Source of the DNA: an uncultured Mediterranea sp.
GTDB lineage: Bacteria; Bacteroidota; Bacteroidia; Bacteroidales; Bacteroidaceae
Direction of reading: 5' to 3'
Assembly: GCA_945831575.1 (NCBI GenBank)
Contig: CAMACX010000021.1
Span: 1 to 50,250, forward strand
Length of the DNA: 50,250 nt
Positions 40,979-47,169 of the stretch are shown piece after piece. The number at the start of each line of letters is the position of its first letter. Within the stretch, counting starts at the first letter, position 1. The notes below the pieces were generated by a model. It saw only the letters and a list, made by a program, of their open reading frames with translations, was not told the origin of the DNA and did not search any database. The position numbers were made by a program, and so were the translations under genes.

Positions 40979-41057
40979 ACGCTATAAGACTTTTTTGTTA
41001 GTTTGGTTATCGACTCTGTAACCTACCCGGGTGGGCCCTACCCTTTGGATTACGATG

Positions 41058-41065
41058 CAAAGTTA
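41058..41065 (-). promoter_or_regulatory. -7 box of the HU-like gene
   Basis: Reads TAACTTTG on the minus strand (TAnnTTTG). No -33 TTTG. It would give HU, smalltalk and DUF5675 a promoter separate from DUF4248 and the primase. Confidence 0.55.
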
Positions 41066-41139
41066 CGACATTCAGAATGGGCAGTGACGCTTATTGTGCG
41101 TATTGCGCGTAGCTGTGCGAAATGATAGAAAAAAGTGGC

Positions 41140-41370
41140 TCAATCACCTGGTTCGCCGAGGTAACTGACGATGATGGCCACTTGGCGCGGGGTGAAGAAG
41201 TGGGCACGTGAGGGGTAGCCGGTAGGTGCCAATGCCTGCAGGAGGCCATGGGCACGCTCAATGCTGCGGCGCAGGCGGTTGGCTGCCACCGCAGGGTCGG
41301 CATCGGGGAAGTAGCGCTGCGCCAGCTCCGCCTTCCCATAAGCCTGAGGAATGAAAGGATTGAGGTTCAT
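41140..41370 (-). CDS. DUF4248 domain-containing protein
   Basis: A 76-residue protein with the DUF4248 pattern: FIPQAYGKAELAQRYFPDADPAVAANRLRRSIER (in part), then FFTPRQVAIIVSYLGEP. The helix-rich layout with YGKAELAQ...F.P......A..RL..WI-type spacing resembles a small helix-turn-helix DNA-binding domain, so a regulatory or excision-factor-like role is possible, but nothing is proven. It is a constant neighbour of HU-like and primase/VirE genes in Bacteroides. It is separated from the primase-helicase gene by 76 bp containing TGATTAG and GTAGCT repeats. Confidence 0.82.
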   Translation of the reverse strand: MNLNPFIPQAYGKAELAQRYFPDADPAVAANRLRRSIERAHGLLQALAPTGYPSRAHFFTPRQVAIIVSYLGEPGD

Positions 41371-41446
41371 GAGTGATGAGTGATTAATGATGAGTGATTA
41401 GTAATCTCATAACTATTACTTGTAGCTCGTAGCTTGAAGCTTGTAG

Positions 41447-43270
41447 CTAATCAAACAGTTCCGGTCTGATCCACATGCCGGCACCGGAACGGTAGTCGCA
41501 ATCTGTCGTGTTGTGGTTGGCATCGAGCTTGCAGGGGCAGTAGCGGCCGCAGTTGGTCTGATAGGTGAAATAGCACTGGTGGCCCTTGGTACCGAATTGC
41601 TTGAAGCGCACCTTGTCGATGGAGATGGTCACCACGCGGTGGTCGTCGTCACGGTCCACGCAGAAGCAATAGTCGGCCTTGTTGCCAAAGTCGGCGGTGC
41701 CGCTGATGTCCTCCATGGTGATGCGGCGCTTGCGTCCGTCGAGCTGCATCTCCACCTTGCGCGGATGGGCCACGAGGATGACGAGCACGTCGTGCCGGCG
41801 GGCAAACTCGCGCAGGGCACCGACCACGTGGCTGTCCCAGGCGTTCTCCGAGCGGGTGGAGTTGTTCTCCTTCTCGATGAAGTTGTAGGGGTCGAGCACC
41901 AGGATGCGGATGCCGTACTTGCGTACCATGGTGCGGCAGCGCTCCAGGATGATGTCCAGGCGCAGCTGGTCGAAGGGGAGGTCGAGCCAGCAGAGCCGGC
42001 GGCCCATCCAGCGCTTGCAGAGGGCGTACTGCGCTGGCTGCACCCCGTTGGTGCCTTTGTGTATGAAGTCGCGCCCCGTGAGCTTCTCGATCACCTTGCG
42101 GCAGTGGTCCAGCAGCCCGTTCTCCGGCGTCCAGAAGGCGGCGTTCCAGCCCGTGCGGAGCATGAGGCGGAGCACCAGTTCATCGACCCACTCCGACTTG
42201 CCGTCGTTGGAGCGCCCCGTGACGAGGGCCAGCTGCCCGGTGCCAAAGTTGACCACGGCATCGAGGTTGGCCCATCCCGTGACGGCACCCAGCCGCGGGC
42301 CGTTGGCGTAGAAGGTATCAAGCTCCTTCTCAAAGTCCTCCAGCCGGTTGATGTCAGGCAGGGGGACGAGCTGCGCCTCGGCGATGCGGCTGCGCAGGCT
42401 GTCGGCCCCATGCTGCAGCAGCTCCTCGTTGGCATCCTTGCATCCGGCGGTAAACTGCACGCGCAGGCAGACCTCGGGTCCGAAGCGGCGTATCAGCTCC
42501 TCGGCGGCCTGCTGCCCGGGGGCATCCATGTCGGTAGCGATATAGACGCGCTGCTTGTCGCTGAAGTAGAGGTCGTAGAAGCGGTTCATCCAGCCGGCGT
42601 TGGCGTTGGCCCCCGAGGGGATGCTGATCACGCTGCGGAATCCGGCAGCCAGGAAGGAGAGGGCATCCATCTCGCCCTCGGTGACGATGACCTCCTCCTC
42701 GCCCAGACAGCTGTCGATGTGGTAAGGGATGAGCTCAGCCCCCTGCACCATCTTGAAGTTCTTCTTCGCGTCGCGAAACTTCTGGTTGATGAGGAACCCC
42801 TGCTCCATGTAGTTGAAGACGATGCAGCGCTCCTCGCGCCCCGTCTGCGGCATCCGCTCCACCTGCTCGGTGACGGCGGCCTGACGCAGCACGTCGAGGG
42901 GGATGCCGCGCGTCTGGGTGAGGTAGCGGAGGGTGGCAGAAGTGAAGACCTTGCTATAGTCCTGTTCGGCCCCCGGGGGCAGCGGCTTGGTCTGCTTGGG
43001 GCGTCGGAAGGTAGTGGGAGCCTGGGCTAGCTGAAGGGCCTTGTCGCGGCGGGCCAGGTACTCCTCGGAGTCCATGCGCCACTGCGCACCGCAGTGGTGA
43101 CAGTAGCAGGTACCGTTGTCGAGGTTGACGTAGAGCACCTTCTCAAGTCGGTGGGCCTCAGTCTTGCGCGAGGCAGAGCACTTGGGGCAGGTGGCGCGCA
43201 GCGCGTTCTGCCCATTCACGGGAGTGGCATGTTGACGGTCGATGCCGTAAGATTTCAGATTGTAAGTCAT
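41447..43270 (-). CDS. Primase-helicase (zinc finger + Toprim + DnaB-type ATPase)
   Basis: A 607-residue protein with the T7 gp4/Twinkle-like order. The zinc-binding motif comprises Cys28-x2-Cys31 and Cys57-x2-Cys60 (CPKC...CHHC). The Toprim fold has Glu198 in IVTEGEMDAL and Asp247/Asp249 in ATDMDAPGQQ. A RecA/DnaB-like helicase domain has Walker A GRSNDGKSE at 352-360, a TPENGLLDHC block, Walker B ILVLDPYNF and VILVAHPRK. All primary catalytic residues are present, so it looks functional. It would prime and unwind DNA for replication of a mobile element; in related Bacteroides loci a VirE/DUF3987-type primase gene holds this position. A C-terminal extra domain with several cysteines (ending in ...MWIRPELFD) could bind another metal. 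It is flanked by repeat-rich spacers. Confidence 0.9.
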   Translation of the reverse strand: MTYNLKSYGIDRQHATPVNGQNALRATCPKCSASRKTEAHRLEKVLYVNLDNGTCYCHHCGAQWRMDSEEYLARRDKALQLAQAPTTFRRPKQTKPLPPGAEQDYSKVFTSATLRYLTQTRGIPLDVLRQAAVTEQVERMPQTGREERCIVFNYMEQGFLINQKFRDAKKNFKMVQGAELIPYHIDSCLGEEEVIVTEGEMDALSFLAAGFRSVISIPSGANANAGWMNRFYDLYFSDKQRVYIATDMDAPGQQAAEELIRRFGPEVCLRVQFTAGCKDANEELLQHGADSLRSRIAEAQLVPLPDINRLEDFEKELDTFYANGPRLGAVTGWANLDAVVNFGTGQLALVTGRSNDGKSEWVDELVLRLMLRTGWNAAFWTPENGLLDHCRKVIEKLTGRDFIHKGTNGVQPAQYALCKRWMGRRLCWLDLPFDQLRLDIILERCRTMVRKYGIRILVLDPYNFIEKENNSTRSENAWDSHVVGALREFARRHDVLVILVAHPRKVEMQLDGRKRRITMEDISGTADFGNKADYCFCVDRDDDHRVVTISIDKVRFKQFGTKGHQCYFTYQTNCGRYCPCKLDANHNTTDCDYRSGAGMWIRPELFD

Positions 43271-43302
43271 AAGGGTTAATCATTATAATTTAAACTGTTT
43301 TC

Positions 43303-43453
43303 TTAAGCTACAGGCTCTTTTTTAAGCTACGAGCTCTTTTTTAAGCTACAAGCTACGAGCTACAAGCTACAAGTGATTGTAGGGGAACGAGTCGCAGGAC
43401 AGGAACCTAATCACTAATCACTAATCCCTAATCCCTTATCCCTCATCCCTAAC
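43303..43453. repeat. AAGCTAC and CTAATCMC repeat arrays between primase and DnaD-like genes
   Basis: First, three approximate 19-bp units of TTAAGCTACrrGCTCTTTT pass into AGCTACAAGCTACGAGCTACAAG (broken here for length) at about 43303-43373. Then several CTAATCAC/CTAATCCC/CTTATCCC units follow at about 43406-43453. Similar short units lie at 40304-40327, 40441-40453 and 41371-41452, always in gaps of this module. Confidence 0.7.
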
Positions 43454-43483
43454 TATGCTGTTTGCGGGGTGTAAACGGGGTAT

Positions 43484-44440
43484 TTAGTATGGCTGAATGA
43501 CATACTTATCCTCCAGGGAATGGCGGCAGCAGGTCCAGCAGTGCTCCTCGTAGTCCCACTCCGACTGCTCGTCGGGACGCGGTGGGGCATCGTCGGGCAA
43601 GGGGAAGCCGTGGTAGGAGCGGTGGCCCGGGGCGCTGCCACGGTCCTCGTGGCAGTAGAGGCTGCTGCCCTGCTGCGTCCGCTCATGCTCCTCCAGCGCC
43701 TTGCGGAGCTGCGGGCCGGTGGTGGCGTTGGTGACGTAGAAGTGGAAGTAACGCATTGCCTCCCCCACATTGCAGAAGGCCTGATTCTTGCAATTGGCCA
43801 ACGCATGGTACAAGAACTGACGCAACGTCTCGTCCCATTGCCGCAGTATCAGCTCACTGAACCCCGACTTCATCAGCGCCGCTTCCGTCCAGGGACTCTC
43901 CTTCGGCATCTGCCGGATGATGTGCTCCATCTCCTCCGGTGAAACCGTATCGCCGCCGTCGCCATCTATATGACGATAGTCTTTGTCTATGTCTCTATTT
44001 ATGCGCGCGGGAATTGGGGAGGCATCTGATTCAGATCGGATTGCAATCGGATTTAAATCAGATGCTGCTTCGAGACCGGATTCTTCAGCCTCGGGACAAG
44101 GTTCGTCATCCTCGCCACAAGAATAATCATCCCCGAAACCGAGGAAATCAATCATCGAATAGACGTGCCCATACCGGTCCTTTCGGAAGAGCTGGAACTC
44201 TTCTACCACCTGCATCACCGTCTTCATCGTGGCTCCCTTCAACCGAAAATCTTTGAGCTGCGTTACGGTCAGGCAACGGCCCGGACGATGGTACATCTCG
44301 AGCACAATCCTGAAGTAAACGCCTAGCCCCAACATACCCTTATGGGCTATGAGTTCAGCCACACGATCATCACTTACGAAATTGACGGGTAGCTTCACCC
44401 AGTCAATATTTCTTCTCTTTTTCATCTTCTTCATCATCAT
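43484..44440 (-). CDS. Lin1244/Lin1753- or DnaD-like replication-organiser-type protein (DUF4373/DUF7833-like)
   Basis: A 318-residue protein. The N-terminus (about 12-100: IDWVKLPVNFVSDDRVAELI, MLGLGVYFRIVLEMYHRPGR, FRKDRYGHVYSM) matches the winged-helix N-terminal domain of phage replisome-organiser proteins (Lin1244/Lin1753-like, DUF4373). The middle (about 105-160) is acidic and low-complexity. Residues 170-265 form a helical DUF7833-like region (PWTEAALMKSGFSELILRQW...AFCNVGEAMRYFHFYV). The C-terminal tail has a Cys/His cluster (HCWTCCRHS). Likely role: DNA binding at an origin and loading of the primase-helicase encoded just downstream. The start overlaps the stop of the 44-residue ORF by 4 bp (ATGA), indicating translational coupling. 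Confidence 0.78.
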   Translation of the reverse strand: MMMKKMKKRRNIDWVKLPVNFVSDDRVAELIAHKGMLGLGVYFRIVLEMYHRPGRCLTVTQLKDFRLKGATMKTVMQVVEEFQLFRKDRYGHVYSMIDFLGFGDDYSCGEDDEPCPEAEESGLEAASDLNPIAIRSESDASPIPARINRDIDKDYRHIDGDGGDTVSPEEMEHIIRQMPKESPWTEAALMKSGFSELILRQWDETLRQFLYHALANCKNQAFCNVGEAMRYFHFYVTNATTGPQLRKALEEHERTQQGSSLYCHEDRGSAPGHRSYHGFPLPDDAPPRPDEQSEWDYEEHCWTCCRHSLEDKYVIQPY

Positions 44441-44571
44441 GATTTATTACATTTATAGGTCCTACACTCCTGCTTGCGGCATCTCCATTCACGGTAATCT
44501 ACAGCAAGCGATTGTTCACTCTCTGAGAAGAAATCCCTAAGGATATCTCCAATTTTCTTCACTTTGTCCAT
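44437..44571 (-). CDS. Small hypothetical protein (44 aa), coupled to the DnaD-like gene
   Basis: Starts MDKVKKIGDILRDFFSESEQ and ends with a basic, Cys-containing tail (CRKQECRTYKCNKS). Its stop overlaps the next ATG (ATGA), and a near-consensus -7 box (CATCTTTG on the minus strand) and phased GGTGATT repeats lie just upstream, which supports a real first gene of the module. I recognise no family. The frame stays open to 44700, but the start at 44571 is preferred because it lies just after the -7 box. Confidence 0.5.
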   Translation of the reverse strand: MDKVKKIGDILRDFFSESEQSLAVDYREWRCRKQECRTYKCNKS

Positions 44572-44599
44572 AAAGCAATTTCTATTACTGATTACGGCG

Positions 44600-44607
44600 C
44601 AAAGATG
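44600..44607 (-). promoter_or_regulatory. Near-consensus -7 box of the replication-like module
   Basis: CATCTTTG on the minus strand, one mismatch from TAnnTTTG, 28 bp before the 44-residue ORF and directly adjacent to the phased GGTGATT repeats. Confidence 0.4.
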
Positions 44608-44608
44608 C

Positions 44609-44659
44609 ATGGTGATTTCATGGTGATTCCAGGGTGATTCTGCAAAGGGTATAATCACC
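44609..44659. repeat. Phased GGTGATT repeats (iteron-like)
   Basis: GGTGATT occurs at 44611-44617, 44622-44628 and 44633-44639, exactly 11 bp apart, and inverted (AATCACC) at 44653-44659. A further inverted copy is at 44794-44800. The first two 11-mers, CATGGTGATTT and CATGGTGATTC, differ at one base. Spacing of one helical turn suggests one DNA-binding protein on one face of the helix. Confidence 0.7.
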
Positions 44660-44662
44660 CCT

Positions 44663-44688
44663 GGCCGCAGTAGCTCCCTACTGCGGCC
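44663..44688. repeat. Perfect 11-bp hairpin beside the phased repeats
   Basis: GGCCGCAGTAG (44663-44673) is perfectly inverted at 44678-44688 with a 4-nt loop. No T-run on either strand. It may be a terminator remnant, a single-strand origin-like structure or a binding site. A further inverted pair, GATGCGA/TCGCATC, lies at about 44788-44814. Confidence 0.7.
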
Positions 44689-44819
44689 CAAATAATACAT
44701 AATATGTTATAAATCAGAACATAATAATTCTTCTGAAAGAAAAAGAGAAATAAAGGGGATTGCCACAAAATAAAGTGAGGGTGACAGGATGCGAATCACC
44801 TTTCACCTCGCATCACGTA

Positions 44820-45749
44820 CTATTTCTCCACCTTGATGTAAGAATAGCCCTCTACTTTTTCCGAGAATTTCTTATGAAGGGTATTCTTCTCCACCAGGCT
44901 GAATTGGCTGAATGTGGCCTTCAGGAAGTCCACTACCTTATCACGCTCAATATCCTTTTTCCAACAAGATTTCCATACAAGGTAGAAGGTATATCTCAGT
45001 TCTGTGGCTTTGAGGTTGGTCTGGATGAGATGCTCGATTGGCTCGACTCTTCTTGATGTGACAAAACGCCCTATCGCCTCTACCATCCGGTCGTAATCAC
45101 CCTGCCGCATGACGGGCTTCGTGCTATCCTTCAGCTGGCGTTTCATGAAGACGAGCAGCTTGATGGCCTCCTCCTTCAGTGATGCCACCTTCGCGGGCGG
45201 AAGCTGTGCGGGGAGGATGTCAGCCCCACGCTTAGAGAGGCGGTCGCTGAGCCGCACACCTTGCGCCAGATGCTCCTGCATGTAGGAACCCAAGGAGGCG
45301 TCACACCAACCGATATACTCCTCGGTCAGCTGAGGCAACACATCGTGATGCCGCGCAACCAGCTGAATCAATGTCTCGCTGTACCGGTAGAGGTCGGGGC
45401 GTTCGGTCCATCCGAGTGCCACAGCGACGAAAAACACCACCCAACTCGTGACCATCGTGAGCTCCTCATCCTGAAACTCCCGGCCCATATCCAGTGCCTC
45501 GTTGCGCAGTTCGCAGTTCAAGTCATCCCACAGCCGGTTGGCGGCCGCTTCACGCTCGCCGGCAGGTAGCGCGATGAGATCGTCCAGGCAGATGAAGGTG
45601 TTCAGCCACAGCTCCTCAGCCGTGAACCGAAACTTCTGCATACCAGCCTCCTTCGGACGGAAGCAGTTGGTAATCACCTGGAGCCAGGGATTGTTGCGAT
45701 AGTTCACCTTCAGCTCCTTGCAGTGGGGATAGTCAAGTAGTCGTTCCAT
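44820..45749 (-). CDS. Unrecognised protein B of a two-gene accessory unit (309 aa)
   Basis: A soluble, mostly helical 309-residue protein with no signal peptide, one hydrophobic stretch (MVTSWVVFFVAVALGW, about residues 99-114) that could be a buried helix or membrane-associated segment, and no recognised catalytic motif. The C-terminal ~90 residues look like a small helical domain (AIGRFVTSRRVEPIEHLIQTNL; WKKDIERDKVVDFLKATF). It follows the 333-residue gene after 27 bp on the same strand, with no promoter box between, so it is the second gene of a two-gene transcript. I do not recognise the family and give no function. Placement between a replication-like module and an antitoxin remnant suggests cargo of a mobile element, such as a defence or host-interaction unit. 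Confidence 0.7.
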   Translation of the reverse strand: MERLLDYPHCKELKVNYRNNPWLQVITNCFRPKEAGMQKFRFTAEELWLNTFICLDDLIALPAGEREAAANRLWDDLNCELRNEALDMGREFQDEELTMVTSWVVFFVAVALGWTERPDLYRYSETLIQLVARHHDVLPQLTEEYIGWCDASLGSYMQEHLAQGVRLSDRLSKRGADILPAQLPPAKVASLKEEAIKLLVFMKRQLKDSTKPVMRQGDYDRMVEAIGRFVTSRRVEPIEHLIQTNLKATELRYTFYLVWKSCWKKDIERDKVVDFLKATFSQFSLVEKNTLHKKFSEKVEGYSYIKVEK

Positions 45750-45776
45750 GATATTTGCCTGATGATTAGCAAGTTG

Positions 45777-46778
45777 TCAATACTCATCCACACGGATGAT
45801 GTCTTCATGGTCATACGTGACAATCTCGCGGCGTATGTCATCCAGCCGCCAGATCAGTTCGAAGGTGGGCTCCGGCGACTCCTCACACACCACCCCGTCG
45901 CCATGCACAGTCACGCCCTGCATGAAGTCGCGTATCAGCTCCTCCTTGATGGTCATGAAGGCATGCGAGGAGTGCTTGAACGACATCTTCTCCGAGTCGG
46001 CAAAGTGGTAGGTGATGTTATAACCGTTCTGCGCGCTGAGCATGATCATCAGGCCAATCTGCTGATTGTATTCGCTGTCTGCCTCCAGTGGATTCTGCTT
46101 GCTGCCCACCAGCGTCAGCTTACCGCTCAAGGCTTTGGCCGTAACCGCCGTATTGACTATCGAGGTGAGCCATTGCCTCTGCTCCTCCGTGGCGTCGATA
46201 CCCACCACCCGCTTGGTGTTGGGGAAATCCCACACGATGCGTGTCACCACATCACGCCGCACAAAGAGGCGTTCCTTAATCTGCTTCGTGAAGGACTGGG
46301 CGCTGAATTTGTGCTTGATGACCATCTCAAATCCGTAGTCATGCAGCCGGTCGTTGAAGGAGCGGCTCAGGTACTTCACGGCCTGATTGCTCTCCACGTC
46401 GAACGCATCATCCTTCTCCACGGCAATCTGGCATACGCCCCGGCGGTTGTCCACCACGATGTAGCATCCCGGGTGCGTCACGATGCTCTCCTTCTGCTTT
46501 CCTTCGTAGTAGGTCATGTCGCGTTCGTTGCAGAGCACGAAGGCGAAGACATCACCGTGTCCGTGCAGCTCCTTGACGATGAGCGGGACATCCTGCTTTC
46601 GTTTTTTCCCCAGTACGGTCAGTCCGTGTGTCATGACATAGTTGATGATCAGGTGCGCCTTCTCTTCAGGCGTTTCATTCGTATCAAACTTCAGGTTGTC
46701 AGAGCCTGCAAATTTCAGCTTCATGTTCCCGCGAGGCTTCACCTCGTAAGTGTAGATGGCATAGGTTCGTTCACTCAT
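45777..46778 (-). CDS. Unrecognised protein A of a two-gene accessory unit (333 aa)
   Basis: A 333-residue soluble protein, mixed alpha/beta, beginning MSERTYAIYTYEVKPRGNM. Dispersed features include a VMTHGLTVLGKKRKQDVPLIV block (about 48-68), CNERDMTYYEGKQKES, HPGCYIVVDNRRGVCQIAVE and RIVWDFPNTKRVVGIDATEE. None forms a nuclease, kinase or ATPase motif I can name. The beta-rich N-terminal half followed by a helical C-terminus is reminiscent of RNA- or protein-sensing components in abortive-infection systems, but that is a weak impression. It is the first gene of the two-gene unit. Its promoter carries a GTTGTA-aagg-TACAAC palindrome across the -7 box, so repression by a dedicated regulator is plausible. 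Confidence 0.72.
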   Translation of the reverse strand: MSERTYAIYTYEVKPRGNMKLKFAGSDNLKFDTNETPEEKAHLIINYVMTHGLTVLGKKRKQDVPLIVKELHGHGDVFAFVLCNERDMTYYEGKQKESIVTHPGCYIVVDNRRGVCQIAVEKDDAFDVESNQAVKYLSRSFNDRLHDYGFEMVIKHKFSAQSFTKQIKERLFVRRDVVTRIVWDFPNTKRVVGIDATEEQRQWLTSIVNTAVTAKALSGKLTLVGSKQNPLEADSEYNQQIGLMIMLSAQNGYNITYHFADSEKMSFKHSSHAFMTIKEELIRDFMQGVTVHGDGVVCEESPEPTFELIWRLDDIRREIVTYDHEDIIRVDEY

Positions 46779-46800
46779 GATAGATTAGATTTATTATGTT

Positions 46801-46841
46801 ATATGTTGTAAAGGTACAACAATATCCATCGATTATCCAAA
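46801..46841 (-). promoter_or_regulatory. Promoter with palindromic operator for the two-gene unit
   Basis: On the minus strand TTTG (46838-46841), 21 bp, TACCTTTA (46809-46816), one mismatch in the -7 box. The perfect inverted repeat GTTGTA/TACAAC (46805-46820) overlaps the -7 box, a classic repressor-site position. Confidence 0.55.
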
Positions 46842-46925
46842 TAAAAACGCAAAAAAATCCAATTTTAGAATCATAAAGCAAGTTTGCTACAGAGATTTGC
46901 AAGAATTCTTGCTTCTATTTCGGGG

Positions 46926-47014
46926 AAATGAGATACAACCTCCAGGCCATGACCAAGAATCAATCCTCCATGCAACGTCTGAAACTCATCCATCGCACAG
47001 CAGCTGCGCTCTGA
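46926..47014 (+). pseudogene. Remnant of a HigA-type antitoxin 3' end
   Basis: From ATG 46928 the frame encodes MRYNLQAMTKNQSS and then MQRLKLIHRTAAAL, ending at TGA 47012-47014. This is nearly identical to the last 29 residues of the intact HigA at 48608-48952 (MRYNLQTMTKDQSF...LIRRTAAAR). The helix-turn-helix part is missing. DNA similarity continues past the stop to about 47056. It is a direct duplicate of 48864 to about 48993. Confidence 0.85.
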
Positions 47015-47103
47015 CTGACGCTCCCTGCAGCGCAAAAACAGTGGAGGCAGTGAACGGGACTTATTTTTTCATCCGAAAGGGCGGCAGATTCGATATTAAT
47101 TTG

Positions 47104-47111
47104 TATCTTTG
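47104..47111 (+). promoter_or_regulatory. -7 box of the AlbA-like gene
   Basis: TATCTTTG (TAnnTTTG), 58 bp before the original ATG at 47170. No -33 TTTG. Confidence 0.5.
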
Positions 47112-47169
47112 CACATGAGATAATCTAAAATAATAAGGCACAACCAGAAAGAGTATTTTTAAATATAAT

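Larger units (their letters stand above)
46842..47169. other. Gap between the two-gene unit and the AlbA-like gene
   Basis: It contains a perfect 14-bp palindrome GCAAGAATTCTTGC (46899-46912), the HigA remnant with its duplicated downstream sequence (46926 to about 47056), and the AlbA -7 box (47104-47111). Nothing else was seen. Confidence 0.5.

Noticed and set aside
41513..43030. Long antisense frame (505 codons) opposite the primase-helicase gene
   Set aside because: Val/Glu/His-rich shadow with no domains, while the minus-strand protein has complete zinc-finger, Toprim and Walker motifs.
43303..43453. CRISPR or telomere-like array
   Set aside because: Units are 7-19 bp and directly adjacent without unique spacers; simple tandem repeats fit better.
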